Notes: generated by a model from the sequence alone, not told the origin. A stretch of 64,000 nt of DNA from Azotimanducus chitobiosivorans (GCA_965200235.1 OZ241339.1:496001-560000), one strand, 5' to 3'. Shown: positions 8,636 through 17,711, counted from the stretch's first letter. Made by a program: numbers and translations.

Positions 8636-9595
8636 TTGACACTTCTTGTCGGCGACATAGGCGGAACGCACGCGCGCTTCGCGCTCGCGGAGATTGACGC
8701 CGGAGGCACGCCGCTCATTCACGATGAGCGCAAGTTCGTCTGCGCGGATTTCGGCAGTGTCGAAGACGCCATGAGCCGCTATCTCGGCGAGAACAGCCAG
8801 GCTGCCCGCTGCAGACGCGCGAGCCTTGCTGTGGCAGGCCCGGTCACCGATCAGGGTGTTGAATTCACCAACAGCGGCTGGCGAATCTCATCCACGCACA
8901 TCTGCAGCGAGCTTGACTTCGAGCGCGCGCTGCTCATCAACGATCTTGAAGCGGTGGTGCGCGCGTGGCCGCACTTGGCCGAGTCAGATATCGAAGATCT
9001 GTTCGCGTCTGATGCGCGTGTCGCGTGCGGGAACACCTCGCTGGTGATCGGCATTGGCACAGGATTTGGCATGAGCGTGATCCCAAATGGCGATCCGACG
9101 GAAGTCATCTCGACCGAGGCGGGACATTCGAGCTTCGCGCCGTCGAATCCGTGGGAGTACGAGATTCTGCAGACCTATTGGAAGCGATTTGGACGTGTCT
9201 CGTTGGAGCGGCTGGTGTCGGGCAGCGGCTTGGCCGACCTCTACCAAACCATCGCCGAGATTGAGGGTCGGCGAGTGTCGCCGTCTAGCGCGAGCGAGAT
9301 TGCCGAGCGCGCCACCAAAGGCTGGGACCGGGTTGCCAAACTCAGCGTGCGAATGCTGTGCGAGCTCTTGGGCAGTGTCGCTGGCGACTGCGCGCTCGTC
9401 ACCGGCGCCCGCGCGGGCGTGTATCTGCGCGGCGCACTGGTCGAGGCGATCGCGCCGATCTTGAAGGGTGGCAAGTTTCGCGAGCGCTTCGAGGACAAAG
9501 GACGAATGCGCCCCTACTTGCGAGCCGTGCCGACCTATTTGATCGTGCATCCCGAGCCGGCATTGCTCGGCGCAGCGGCTTACGCGAGCGCATGA
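8636..9595 (+). CDS. glk: Glucokinase
   Basis: A 319-residue glucokinase of the bacterial Glk family that phosphorylates glucose with ATP. It has the phosphate-1 motif LLVGDIGGTHARFAL at the N-terminus, AVAGPV, the sugar-binding INDLEA near residue 101, a GIGTGFG phosphate-2 motif near residue 139 and the STEAGHSSFAP segment. The start is TTG 8636 preceded by AAAGGA at 8628-8633, which decides it over neighbouring in-frame options. It diverges from zwf, whose product uses the glucose 6-phosphate made here, and is ATGA-coupled to the ABC exporter downstream. Confidence 0.92.
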   Translation: MTLLVGDIGGTHARFALAEIDAGGTPLIHDERKFVCADFGSVEDAMSRYLGENSQAARCRRASLAVAGPVTDQGVEFTNSGWRISSTHICSELDFERALLINDLEAVVRAWPHLAESDIEDLFASDARVACGNTSLVIGIGTGFGMSVIPNGDPTEVISTEAGHSSFAPSNPWEYEILQTYWKRFGRVSLERLVSGSGLADLYQTIAEIEGRRVSPSSASEIAERATKGWDRVAKLSVRMLCELLGSVAGDCALVTGARAGVYLRGALVEAIAPILKGGKFRERFEDKGRMRPYLRAVPTYLIVHPEPALLGAAAYASA

Positions 9596-11376
9596 GTCAG
9601 CCGGATGAACTGATGGATCGGGAGACCAGCCGCAAGGTGTCCATTCTCGGCTCGGTGCTGCCCTTCCTGAAGCCCTACAAGATGCAAATTGCCGGTGCGT
9701 TCATCGCGCTGGTCGTGACATCCATGGTGACGCTCATGTTCGGCCAAGGCTTGCGCCTGCTGATCGATCAGGGCTTCTCGCAAGATTCAACCGAACTCCT
9801 CGGCAAGGCCATTCTTATCTTTGTCGGGCTGACATTCGTGCTGGCGATCGGCACCTTCGCTCGCTTTTATCTCGTCACTTCGGTTGGGGAGCGCGCCGCC
9901 GCCGATATTAGGAATCAAGTATTCGCGCACGTCGTGCGCCTGCATCCCGGGTTTTTCGATCAGAACCTTGCGAGCGAAATTCAATCTCGCATCACCACCG
10001 ATACCACGCTTGTGCAGACGGTGATCGGGTCATCGGCGTCGCTCGCCTTGCGAAACCTCTTTATCCTTGTCGGCGGCATCATTTTGATGCTGGTCTCAAG
10101 TCTCAAGCTTTCGCTCATGGTGCTCATCGCAGCGCCCGTTGCCATCGCCTCGGTCCTGCTCTTTGGCAGGCGCGTACGAGGGCTTTCGCGCGATAGCCAA
10201 ACGGGTCTCGCGCGCGTTGGCACGCAGGTCAGCGAATCGCTCGGTAATATCAAGGTGGTGCAGGCGAGCGGGCGCGAGAGTCTTGACAGCGAGCGCTTTG
10301 CGACCAAGGTCGAGGCTGCGCTCGATGTCGCTATCAAACGCGTGCGCGTGCGCGCCTTTTTGATCGCCCTCGTCATGCTGGTGGTGTTTGGCGCCTTCGC
10401 GCTCATGCTGTGGGTCGGCGGCCAGGATGTGCTGCTTGGCGAGACGAGTGCCGGCGAGCTCGCGGCATTTGTGTTTTACGCATTCATGGTGGCAGGGTCT
10501 GTCGGCGCCATCAGCGAGGTGCTGACTGAATTGCAGCGTGCCGCCGGTGCCATGGAGCGCCTGCTTGAGCTGCTTGTGAGCGAGCCTGAGATTCGTGATC
10601 CTGCATCGCCGAAGCAACTCAGCGTCGCTGCTGGTAGCGCGAGTGTCGATGTCGAGCATCTCTGCTTCCGCTATGCGACCCGGCCCGAGTCGAAGGTGTT
10701 GCGCGATGTGTCGTTTTCGGTGCGCGCCGGCGAGCAGGTGGCGATTGTTGGACCGTCGGGGGCCGGCAAGTCAACGCTCTTCGACCTGCTGCTGCGGTTC
10801 TATGATCCGACCTCGGGAACGATTCGGCTTGACGGCGTTGATATTCGCGATCTCGCCCTGTCCGAGATGCGTGCGCGCATTGCGCTGGTGCCTCAGATGC
10901 CGGTCCTGTTCACAGGGAGCATCGCTGAGAACATCGCCTATGCGTCCCCGGGCGCGAGTGAGCGAGATGTGCGTGCGGCTGCCGATGCTGCGCATGTGAC
11001 GGCGTTTGCCGAAGACCTCCCTGATGGGCTCGACACCGAAGTAGGCGAGGGCGGTACGCTGCTCTCTGGCGGTCAACGGCAACGGGTCGCGGTGGCGCGC
11101 GCCATGCTCAAGCGTCCGCGCCTTCTGCTCCTTGACGAGGCAACGAGCGCGCTTGATGCGACCAGCGAGTTCTACGTGCAGCAGGCGCTCGCTGAGTTGA
11201 CTGAATCCTGCACCAGCATGGTGATCGCGCACCGCCTTGCGACGGTACGAGACGCATCGAGAATCATGTTGTTTGAGGCTGGTGAGCTGCTTGATGCTGG
11301 CTCGCATATGGAACTCAGCCGTCGCAGTGAACTCTACGCGCGCTTGGCGCGGCTGCAGTTTCGGGAAGCAGCTTGA
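9592..11376 (+). CDS. MsbA-like ABC exporter (fused membrane and ATPase domains)
   Basis: A 594-residue half-transporter: a six-helix exporter domain (residues about 25-310) followed by a nucleotide-binding domain. Walker A is VGPSGAGKST near residue 388, the signature is LSGGQRQRVAVARAM near residue 493 and Walker B is LLLLDEATSALD near residue 515, with AHRLAT containing the switch histidine. It works as an inner-membrane homodimer. The family covers lipid, lipid A precursor and peptide exporters, and the substrate cannot be told. The start at ATG 9592 overlaps the glk stop by four bases. An open frame extends upstream to 9358, but that stretch lies within glk and does not look like coding sequence for this protein. 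Confidence 0.9.
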   Translation: MSQPDELMDRETSRKVSILGSVLPFLKPYKMQIAGAFIALVVTSMVTLMFGQGLRLLIDQGFSQDSTELLGKAILIFVGLTFVLAIGTFARFYLVTSVGERAAADIRNQVFAHVVRLHPGFFDQNLASEIQSRITTDTTLVQTVIGSSASLALRNLFILVGGIILMLVSSLKLSLMVLIAAPVAIASVLLFGRRVRGLSRDSQTGLARVGTQVSESLGNIKVVQASGRESLDSERFATKVEAALDVAIKRVRVRAFLIALVMLVVFGAFALMLWVGGQDVLLGETSAGELAAFVFYAFMVAGSVGAISEVLTELQRAAGAMERLLELLVSEPEIRDPASPKQLSVAAGSASVDVEHLCFRYATRPESKVLRDVSFSVRAGEQVAIVGPSGAGKSTLFDLLLRFYDPTSGTIRLDGVDIRDLALSEMRARIALVPQMPVLFTGSIAENIAYASPGASERDVRAAADAAHVTAFAEDLPDGLDTEVGEGGTLLSGGQRQRVAVARAMLKRPRLLLLDEATSALDATSEFYVQQALAELTESCTSMVIAHRLATVRDASRIMLFEAGELLDAGSHMELSRRSELYARLARLQFREAA

Positions 11377-11401
11377 GGCGCTTATAGACGCTGCATATCC
11401 C

Positions 11402-12259
11402 GTGGCTATCCGATTGATTTCGCCAGAACGGTTAGCGCGATTGCTGACTGGTCGTCGTCTCGCGAGTCCTGTGGAGGAACGTCCGGTATCGGGCGCCAAA
11501 CTGGCCGATCTGGACGAAGTGCGGTTATCCAAGTACTTCCGAAGTCGGTTTTCTGACTGGCGTGTGCCAGAGGACTGGCGGTCAGTGCTCGTTGACCATA
11601 AGTTGGCCGTCATGACAGATCAACAAGTCTACCCAAGCTACCTTGGCGTGCTGTTGTTTTCGGAGCAGCCGGATGCATTCATTGCCGGTGCCTACGTTGA
11701 TTTGGCGCTCTATCGGCACCATTCGGCTGACGGAAATACAGCTGATACGCAACGCATCGCAGGCCCGATTCCGGAGCAAATTGCGCAGGCGCTTGCTTGG
11801 CTGCGGATTTCACCACTCAACCCTGTGGTTTCTGTCAAGAACGGAGACGGACGGCGCGATTTTCCGACGTATTCTGATTTCGCGTTGCAAGAAGCAGTGG
11901 TCAATGCGATAGCGCATCGAGATTATGAGATTCGAGGTTCGCAAGTCATTGTCCGCATGTTTCCTGATCGGATCGAAATTCAAAATCCAGGGGCGCTGCA
12001 CAACACGCTGACTGTCGAGAATCTGTATGCCGGATGCCACCCCATGCGTCGCAACCAGCTCCTCGCTGGATTCTTGCGAAGCTTCAAGAGCGAAGTCTCG
12101 GGCAGCAGCTATATGGAAGCGCGCGGTGAAGGGTTTCTGAACCTCGTGCGGGCGAGCGAATCGCTGTCTGGTCGGCGTCCGCTGATCGAGCAGATTGGCG
12201 ATGCCACCAAACTCACGATTTTCGCTGCTCGTCACGACATCGATCAGGAACGTCTGTAA
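11402..12259 (+). pseudogene. Beheaded AlbA_2/HATPase-type ATP-binding regulator
   Basis: About 285 residues from GTG 11402. The C-terminal half is a good match to the ATP-binding regulators that pair an AlbA_2 (Schlafen-like) domain with an HATPase_c_4 module: YSDFALQEAVVNAIAHRDYE (ATPase N-box), then FPDRIEIQNPGAL. The N-terminal AlbA_2 domain, normally 100 or more residues, is reduced to a stub ending in VEERPVSGAKLADLD. The homologous part begins right after the stop codon of the ABC exporter, so sequence upstream appears to have been deleted or replaced. It may be a broken gene, or a short protein if GTG 11402 is used. Its 3' end overlaps the convergent glycerophosphodiesterase gene. Confidence 0.7.
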
Positions 12260-12911
12260 ACACGCCGTGCGCGCCTATTGTGCGAAGTTCACGCAGGCGC
12301 ATGGGATTGTTGACCGTATAGATAAAAACACGCACGCCGCAATCGGCAAGGTGCGCGACTCGTTCCGGCGTGGCGAGGCGGTTGTGCAGATGCAACGACC
12401 ACGCGCCCAACTCAATGGCGCGATGCACATGGCGTTCGTCAAACTTCGCGATCAGCACCGCGATTGGGGCGCTGCCGCCTGCCTGCTGAAACGTCTCGAG
12501 CTCCGTGATCGAAAATGATGAGACCAAGAGTGGATGAGACGGTCTGTTCGACATCAGGCATTCGGCCAATGCGGCGCCGGTGCCTTTGCCTTTGAGTTCG
12601 ATATTGACGCCGGTTGCACCGTCAAGAACATCGAATACCTGACTGATCTCCGGGATGCGCTCGCCGCCGCCGGCATCAAGCGCTTGAATCTCGTCCCAAG
12701 ACTTGTCCTCTATCGCGCCGGTGCCGTTCGTGGTTCGTTCGAGCGTTGAATCATGAAACACGGCCAAGCGACCATCGACCAAGCGAATGTCGAGCTCGAC
12801 CGCATCGACGCCGAGGCGTTCGGCAAGGCGAAACGCGGGAAGCGTGTTCTCAGGCGCAAGGCCTGCCGCGCCGCGATGCCCAATGATGACAAACTCGGCA
12901 TCAAAGCCCAT
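12213..12911 (-). CDS. ugpQ: Glycerophosphodiester phosphodiesterase (cytoplasmic, UgpQ type)
   Basis: A 232-residue GDPD enzyme that hydrolyses glycerophosphodiesters to glycerol 3-phosphate and an alcohol. Catalytic and metal residues are in IGHRGAAGLAPENT (first catalytic His, then the metal-binding Glu), VELDIRLVDGRLAVFHDSTLERTTNG (Glu/Asp plus second His; quoted in two parts: VELDIRL and FHDSTLERT) and NIELKG. No signal peptide is present, which suggests a cytoplasmic role. The start lies four bases from the dnaX start on the other strand, and the 3' end overlaps the truncated regulator by 47 bases. Confidence 0.92.
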   Translation of the reverse strand: MGFDAEFVIIGHRGAAGLAPENTLPAFRLAERLGVDAVELDIRLVDGRLAVFHDSTLERTTNGTGAIEDKSWDEIQALDAGGGERIPEISQVFDVLDGATGVNIELKGKGTGAALAECLMSNRPSHPLLVSSFSITELETFQQAGGSAPIAVLIAKFDERHVHRAIELGAWSLHLHNRLATPERVAHLADCGVRVFIYTVNNPMRLRELRTIGAHGVFTDVPDRCRDEQRKS

Positions 12912-12914
12912 ACA

Positions 12915-14522
12915 ATGCTCACTATGACCTATGAAGTGCTCGCACGCCGACTACGCCCGCGCAGCTTCGATGAGCTGATCGGACAGGAGCATGTTGTTCG
13001 CGTGCTCCGTCACGCGCTTGATCACGGGCGGCTGCATCATGCCTATTTGTTCACCGGGACACGGGGTGTCGGCAAGACCACCATAGCGCGCATTCTCGCA
13101 AAGTGCATGAATTGTGAACAGGGCGTGACGGCGACGCCGTGCCTGACCTGCGCAAGCTGCACACAAATCGCCGAAGGGCGCTTCCCTGACCTTGTCGAAG
13201 TCGATGCCGCATCTCGAACCCGCGTCGAGCAGACGCGCGAACTTCTTGAGAACGTGCCGTATGCACCGACCCAAGGCAAGTACAAGGTGTATCTGATTGA
13301 CGAGGTGCATATGCTCTCGCAATCGAGCTTCAATGCACTCTTGAAGACGCTTGAAGAGCCGCCAGCGCATGTGCGCTTTTTGCTCGCGACGACCGATGCC
13401 AAGAAGGTGCCGGTGACAGTGCTTTCGCGCTGTTTGCAACTGCAGCTCAAGAATCTTCTGCCAGAGCGCATTTCACCGTATCTTCAGCAGGTGCTTGAGG
13501 CCGATGGCGTCGAGTTTGACCAAGGCTCGATCGACGCCTTGGCGCGTGCTGGGCGCGGCAGTATGCGCGATGCGCTCTCCTTGACCGACCAGGCGATTTC
13601 ATACGGAGGCGGCGCACTTGCGGCAAGCGATGTCCACGCCATGCTGGGCGCCGTCTCGAGCGAGAGCCTTGACGCGCTGATGGCGGCGCTCGTCAAGCAG
13701 GACGCTGAAGCGACCATGCAAGCGATTAGCGACCTCGCTGAACTCGGTCTCGACTTCGCGGCTGTGCTCGATCAATTGACATCGCACTTTCATCAGGCGG
13801 CAGTGCATCAGGCGCTTGGTAGCGCCTCCGGCGCATCCCATGTGGGGCGCCTCGTGGCGTGGGACGCCACCGAGCTGCAGCTTGCCTATCAAATTGCCAT
13901 TACCGCGGCGCGCGATTTGCCGCTCGCGCCTGATCCGCGCTGCGGCTTCGAGATGGCGATGCTGCGCCTGCTCGCGTTTCAGCCCGGGCGCAGCTCAGGT
14001 GATGGCGGTGCAGCGCGCGAAACTCGTGAAGCCAAGCCTGAAGCGGTCGAGACCAACCGCACTGAACACGCAGCGAGTCGCCCGGCGCAGCGCGAAGCGG
14101 CTTCGCCCGTGCCCAGCGCGCCCTGCGAACTTGACTGGCATGCCGTCAGCGAGTCGCTCGATGCGGATATGAATCCCTTGGTCAAACAGCTTGCCCGCCG
14201 AGCTTGGGTGGTGGAGCGCGCCGATTCGCATCTCGTGCTTGGCGTCGATGAGGACTACGCGCCAAGCGTTGATAGCGAATCGGTCAACGCGCTCGGTGCA
14301 GCGCTCGCACCGATGCTCGGCTCGCCAGTGACCATTCAAATCCGAGCTGGGAAGCCCGCGCAGGAGACGCCATCGCAACGCGATGAGCGCATATCAAGGC
14401 AGCGCCGCTCGCAGGCTCAAACGATCATTGAGGCGGACCCTTTCGTTCGCTATCTTGTCGACAAGTTCCGTGCTTCAATTGTGCCGGAATCCGTGCAACT
14501 CTTGGGAGCAGGCAACTCGTGA
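12915..14522 (+). CDS. dnaX: DNA polymerase III subunits gamma/tau
   Basis: The clamp-loader ATPase, 535 residues from ATG 12915 (MLTMTYEVL; ATG 12924 is an alternative). It has Walker A GTRGVGKTT at residues 48-56, a zinc knuckle with C67, C76, C79 and C82, Walker B VYLIDEVHML, sensor 1 LLATTDAKK, and the SRC box (SRCLQLQLK). The variable linker (about residues 355-400) is followed by a domain that fits the tau region contacting polymerase. It is shorter than E. coli tau (643). I saw no A-AAA-AAG slippery site, so there is no visible signal for gamma by frameshifting. It heads a coupled run with ybaB, recR, rnd and ycgN. Confidence 0.95.
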   Translation: MLTMTYEVLARRLRPRSFDELIGQEHVVRVLRHALDHGRLHHAYLFTGTRGVGKTTIARILAKCMNCEQGVTATPCLTCASCTQIAEGRFPDLVEVDAASRTRVEQTRELLENVPYAPTQGKYKVYLIDEVHMLSQSSFNALLKTLEEPPAHVRFLLATTDAKKVPVTVLSRCLQLQLKNLLPERISPYLQQVLEADGVEFDQGSIDALARAGRGSMRDALSLTDQAISYGGGALAASDVHAMLGAVSSESLDALMAALVKQDAEATMQAISDLAELGLDFAAVLDQLTSHFHQAAVHQALGSASGASHVGRLVAWDATELQLAYQIAITAARDLPLAPDPRCGFEMAMLRLLAFQPGRSSGDGGAARETREAKPEAVETNRTEHAASRPAQREAASPVPSAPCELDWHAVSESLDADMNPLVKQLARRAWVVERADSHLVLGVDEDYAPSVDSESVNALGAALAPMLGSPVTIQIRAGKPAQETPSQRDERISRQRRSQAQTIIEADPFVRYLVDKFRASIVPESVQLLGAGNS

Positions 14523-14830
14523 ATCCAACAGAGATATTCAAGCAGCTCAGCGGCATGCAAACGCGCATGGCCGAGCTTCAAGAAGAACTCGCCGCGCAGG
14601 AGATCGGCGGCGAGTCCGGAGGCGGCTTGGTGCGTGTCGTCGTCAACGGCAAGCTCGAGGCCAAGCGCATCATCATTGACCCCTCGCTCGCCGGCGAGGA
14701 TTTGAACGTCATTGGCGACCTCGTCGCGAGCGCATTTAATGCTGCGGCGCGACAAGTGCAGTCGCAGCAAAGGGAGCAGCTTGGCGGCGTATTCGGATTA
14801 GGTGGTTTACCAGACCTCCTGAACCGTTGA
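14519..14830 (+). CDS. ybaB: YbaB/EbfC nucleoid-associated protein
   Basis: A 103-residue YbaB/EbfC protein: MNPTEIFKQLSGMQTRMAEL as an N-terminal helix, then GGLVRVVVNGKLEAKRIIIDP (the family beta-hairpin, here quoted only to show the VVNGK core) and a helical C-terminus ending GGLPDLLNR. Homologues bind DNA as dimers. The start is GTG, overlapping the dnaX stop as GTGA, and its stop overlaps the recR start as TTGA. The dnaX-ybaB-recR order is conserved in many bacteria. Confidence 0.94.
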   Translation: MNPTEIFKQLSGMQTRMAELQEELAAQEIGGESGGGLVRVVVNGKLEAKRIIIDPSLAGEDLNVIGDLVASAFNAAARQVQSQQREQLGGVFGLGGLPDLLNR

Positions 14831-15429
14831 GCAGACTCATCGAGCAATTGGTCGATGCCATGCAGGTATTGCCTGGCGTGGGTGCGAAAGGCGCGCAGCG
14901 AATGGTCTATCGACTGCTGTCGAGAGACCGAGATGCGGGCCTTCGTTTGGCCGGATTGCTTGAAACCTGCATGCGCGAAGTCGGCGAGTGCAAGGACTGT
15001 CGAACCTATTGCGAAACGGCTCAGTGCCCGATTTGCGCCGATGCGCGCCGCGATGCCTCCGCGCTATGCGTGGTCGAGGGGCCGAGCGACATCTTGGCGA
15101 TCGAGCGATCCGCGGGCTACAAGGGGCGCTATTTTGTGCTGCACGGTCATTTGTCGCCTTTGGACCGGGTAGGACCCGAGGACTTGGCAATTCCAAAAAT
15201 GCTCGATGACATCGTTGAACGCCAAGTGCGCGAAGTCATCCTTGCCACGAGCTCGACTGCCGAAGGCGAGGCCACCGCTTGGTACATCGCGCGCGCGCTC
15301 CGCGATGCGCCGCAGGAGGTGCGCGTGAGCCGCATCGCGCAAGGCATTCCCTTGGGCGGTGAACTCGAATACACGGACGACGGCACTATTTCGCACGCGC
15401 TGATGGGGCGAACGGAAATGCGCTCATGA
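14827..15429 (+). CDS. recR: Recombination mediator RecR
   Basis: A 200-residue RecR that works with RecF/RecO to load RecA at gaps. It has the N-terminal helix-hairpin-helix LPGVGAKGAQRM, a C4 zinc finger (CKDC...CPIC near residues 55-69), and a Toprim domain starting at CVVEGPSDILAIE with the later DR and ATSSTAEGEAT segments. The start is TTG 14827, inside the ybaB stop (TTGA), so translation is coupled. The stop overlaps the rnd start (ATGA). Confidence 0.95.
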   Translation: MSRLIEQLVDAMQVLPGVGAKGAQRMVYRLLSRDRDAGLRLAGLLETCMREVGECKDCRTYCETAQCPICADARRDASALCVVEGPSDILAIERSAGYKGRYFVLHGHLSPLDRVGPEDLAIPKMLDDIVERQVREVILATSSTAEGEATAWYIARALRDAPQEVRVSRIAQGIPLGGELEYTDDGTISHALMGRTEMRS

Positions 15430-16541
15430 GTCGCGGTCAACTGCCGTACACTTGGGTGGATAGCGATGCCTCGCTGGCATCGGCATCGAAGCATTGGGCG
15501 AAGGCGTCGGTGGTCGGCATGGATATCGAATTCGTGCGCTTCAATACCTACTATCCGCAAGCTGCCATCTACCAGATCGCGAGTGAGGCGACGATCGACT
15601 TGATCGATGCGCCAGCGATCAAGGATTTCGCGCCGCTCATCGAGTTGCTGGGCACCGAGCGAGTCCTCAAGGTGATTCACGGCGGCGGCGAGGATATGGA
15701 AGTCATCCGCACGCACCTTGGCATGATGGCGCGAAACCTGTTCGACACTCAGCTTGCCGCCTGCATCGCTGGCGGTGGCTGGAGCGTCGGCTATGCGACC
15801 TTGGTGAGCGATCGCCTTGGCATCGAGCTATCCAAGGAAGCGCAACGCAGCGACTGGCTGGCGAGGCCGCTCACACGGGCGCAACTCGAATACTGCCAGC
15901 AGGATGTTGCCTACCTGATTGAACTTCGAGATATTTTGGATCGAGAGCTTGAACGCCTCGGGCGTTTCGAGTGGTTTGAGGAAGAAATGCGCCACTGGCT
16001 CGGGCGAGAGGAAGTACCGCCTGAAGGTCGCTACCTGAAGATCGCTGGCGTTCGGCAGATGGCACCTCGCCAGCAGGCGGTGCTCAAAGCCCTGTGCGAA
16101 TGGCGCGAGCTCGAAGCGATGCGCACCGATACACCGCGCCAATGGGTGGTGCGGGACGAGCATCTTTCGAGATTCGCTCGCCACGAGCGTCTTGATCGAA
16201 GCGTCATCGGCAACGCCTTGCCGCCGCATGTGGCGAAGCGCCACGGATCGGGGCTGCTCAAGGCGTTTGAAGCAGGCAAGGCAAGTGAGGTGCCGGTCGA
16301 GCTGGCGCAACCGTCCGCATATGGTTCGAGGGAAATCGTGAAGTCGATTCTCAAGGGCATTGCAGTGATCGCCGATGACCTCAACATACCGCCCGAACTG
16401 CTTGGTCGGCGGCGCGAGATCGAACGCTGCGTGCGCGCGTGGCAAAGCGGTGATCGGCAACCGGACTATCTCTCCGGCTGGCGAAACCCCTACTTGCGTT
16501 CGCTGTTCGATGCGGCGTTCGATGCCGGGCAATGTGCGTGA
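15426..16541 (+). CDS. rnd: Ribonuclease D
   Basis: A 371-residue 3'-5' exoribonuclease for tRNA 3' maturation. The DEDDy exonuclease residues are visible: MDIEFVR (D and E), NLFDTQLAA (D) and YCQQDVAYLIEL (Y and D). The two C-terminal HRDC regions follow, the first around ARQQAVLKALCEWRE-like sequence near residue 215 (seen as PRQQAVLKALCEW). It is coupled to recR by ATGA and followed after seven bases by the ycgN-type gene. Length and motifs match the family. Confidence 0.94.
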   Translation: MSRGQLPYTWVDSDASLASASKHWAKASVVGMDIEFVRFNTYYPQAAIYQIASEATIDLIDAPAIKDFAPLIELLGTERVLKVIHGGGEDMEVIRTHLGMMARNLFDTQLAACIAGGGWSVGYATLVSDRLGIELSKEAQRSDWLARPLTRAQLEYCQQDVAYLIELRDILDRELERLGRFEWFEEEMRHWLGREEVPPEGRYLKIAGVRQMAPRQQAVLKALCEWRELEAMRTDTPRQWVVRDEHLSRFARHERLDRSVIGNALPPHVAKRHGSGLLKAFEAGKASEVPVELAQPSAYGSREIVKSILKGIAVIADDLNIPPELLGRRREIERCVRAWQSGDRQPDYLSGWRNPYLRSLFDAAFDAGQCA

Positions 16542-16548
16542 GGCAGAC

Positions 16549-16989
16549 GTGACAGATTTTTGGCGGCACAAGTCCTTGGAGGCCATGAGCGCGGACGAAT
16601 GGGAGGCGCTCTGCGATGGCTGCGCACGCTGTTGCCTCATTAAGCTCGCCGACGACGATGATGGCGAGCAAGTAGAGTACACAGCGGTCAGATGCGAGCT
16701 TCTGGATGATCGCACCTGTCGATGCACGCGCTACGATGCACGTATGCGTCTTGTTGAGGACTGTGTGCAGGTGACGCCCAAACTCGCCCGAACCGCCAAA
16801 TGGCTGCCAGCGACTTGCGCCTACCGGCGGCTTGCTGAAGGCAAGGACTTACCCATATGGCATCCGCTGCGTTCAGGAGATGCGAACAGCGTGTTCCGTG
16901 CCGGCATCGCTATACGCGGTCGAACCGTGTCTGAACGGGGCGTGCATCCAAGCGATCTCGAATGCATGGTCGTGACCTGGGTGCAATGA
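16549..16989 (+). CDS. ycgN: YcgN-family cysteine-cluster protein (UPF0260)
   Basis: From GTG 16549 the product has 146 residues and starts MTDFWRHKSLEAMSADEWEA, as in E. coli YcgN. It carries CDGCARCCL (a CxxCxxCC cluster), a second CRCTRYDAR segment, DCVQ and the strongly conserved CAYRRLAEGKDLPIWHPL. The cysteines suggest a bound zinc or Fe-S cluster; the function is not known. GAGG at 16540-16543 supports the GTG start. ATG 16522 would add nine residues and overlap rnd. Confidence 0.9.
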   Translation: MTDFWRHKSLEAMSADEWEALCDGCARCCLIKLADDDDGEQVEYTAVRCELLDDRTCRCTRYDARMRLVEDCVQVTPKLARTAKWLPATCAYRRLAEGKDLPIWHPLRSGDANSVFRAGIAIRGRTVSERGVHPSDLECMVVTWVQ

Positions 16990-17027
16990 GCCATGCGCAA
17001 TGACTCAGGCGCAGTAAATCAGGCGCA

Positions 17028-17354
17028 GTGATGATCGCGTGGATGTGCGTTGCCCTCGGTGCCCTCGTTTGGAGCGTCGCGATCTGGTTCTGCGCGCGCG
17101 TGCCTTGGGCGCTGCGCGTGTGGCTGTGCCTGTCGATGCCGGTGTGGGCACTAAGCCCAGCGCCAGTGGAAAATCATCCGGACGAGCATGCGCCGGCGAT
17201 CTTTGCGGTGTTCTACGAGCTCTTCATCGCCTCAAATGGCAATCCGGGCGCTGCCATCGCTGTGTTGGTGCTCGGCACTGCGCTCCTGACACTGGCCGTC
17301 GGGCTGGCCTACATTGCGAAAACATACTTCACGAAGTCTGGCGCTGGGCATTGA
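17028..17354 (+). CDS. Small inner-membrane protein of unknown function
   Basis: A 108-residue protein (GTG 17028, or ATG 17031). Hydrophobic segments near residues 4-45 and 72-98 suggest two or three membrane helices. A polar loop with ENHPDEHAP lies between them. I do not recognise a family. It sits between ycgN and tRNA-Cys, separated from ycgN by a short stretch with three GCGCA-like repeats (16990-17027), and may belong to the same transcript. Confidence 0.6.
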   Translation: MMIAWMCVALGALVWSVAIWFCARVPWALRVWLCLSMPVWALSPAPVENHPDEHAPAIFAVFYELFIASNGNPGAAIAVLVLGTALLTLAVGLAYIAKTYFTKSGAGH

Positions 17355-17437
17355 TTCCTTTTTGGATAGGCTCGGCGAGCCTGTGCACAGTTCTCATGAA
17401 GAAAGATGCCTCGATTCGGTACAATGCATCTTCGCGT

Positions 17438-17511
17438 GGCTGGGTAGCAAAGTGGTTATGCAGCGGACTGCAACTCCGTTTACGCCGGTTCGAATCCGAC
17501 CCCAGCCTCCA
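17438..17511 (+). tRNA. tRNA-Cys (GCA)
   Basis: The acceptor stem GGCTGGG pairs with CCCAGCC, with discriminator T and an encoded CCA end. The anticodon stem-loop GCGGA-CTGCAAC-TCCGT has GCA at the anticodon. The T arm contains GTTCGAATC, with one mismatch in its stem. The tRNA marks the left border of the methyltransferase island that follows. Confidence 0.95.
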
Positions 17512-17513
17512 TA

Positions 17514-17528
17514 TGAACAATAGCGAAC
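17514..17528 (+). other. Candidate integrase attachment core behind tRNA-Cys
   Basis: TGAACAATAGCGAAC begins three bases after the tRNA CCA. It differs by two bases from TGAACATTAGTGAAC, which lies 13 bases behind tRNA-Asp at 28044. Both are TGAAC/CGAAC repeats at the 3' edge of a tRNA with foreign-looking DNA beyond. No integrase gene is seen in the window, so this is a proposal only. Confidence 0.35.
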
Positions 17529-17711
17529 ATAAGCAAACACTCTAACCCCTTGAAAAACATTGGGGGGCGCAACTTGGTAGGCTTTTGAATCGGCGGCACT
17601 TGCTGCGAATTCTGCAACAAGTGGAGACCGCGAAGGCGAACCGGAAGCGATTCCTTGAAGATTCGCACAAGTGATACGATAGGCATTCACTTTCTTGAAG
17701 AAAGGACGGGC

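Noticed and set aside
11237..11401. Extended N-terminus of the truncated regulator inside the ABC gene
   Set aside because: The segment overlaps the ABC coding region in another frame and has no similarity to AlbA_2.
13900..14300. Programmed frameshift for gamma in dnaX
   Set aside because: No A-AAA-AAG slippery run or following stem was seen where E. coli has it.
17420..17425. TACAAT as the tRNA-Cys promoter
   Set aside because: It fits the -10 by sequence and distance, but no -35 was found at the right spacing, so it was not listed.
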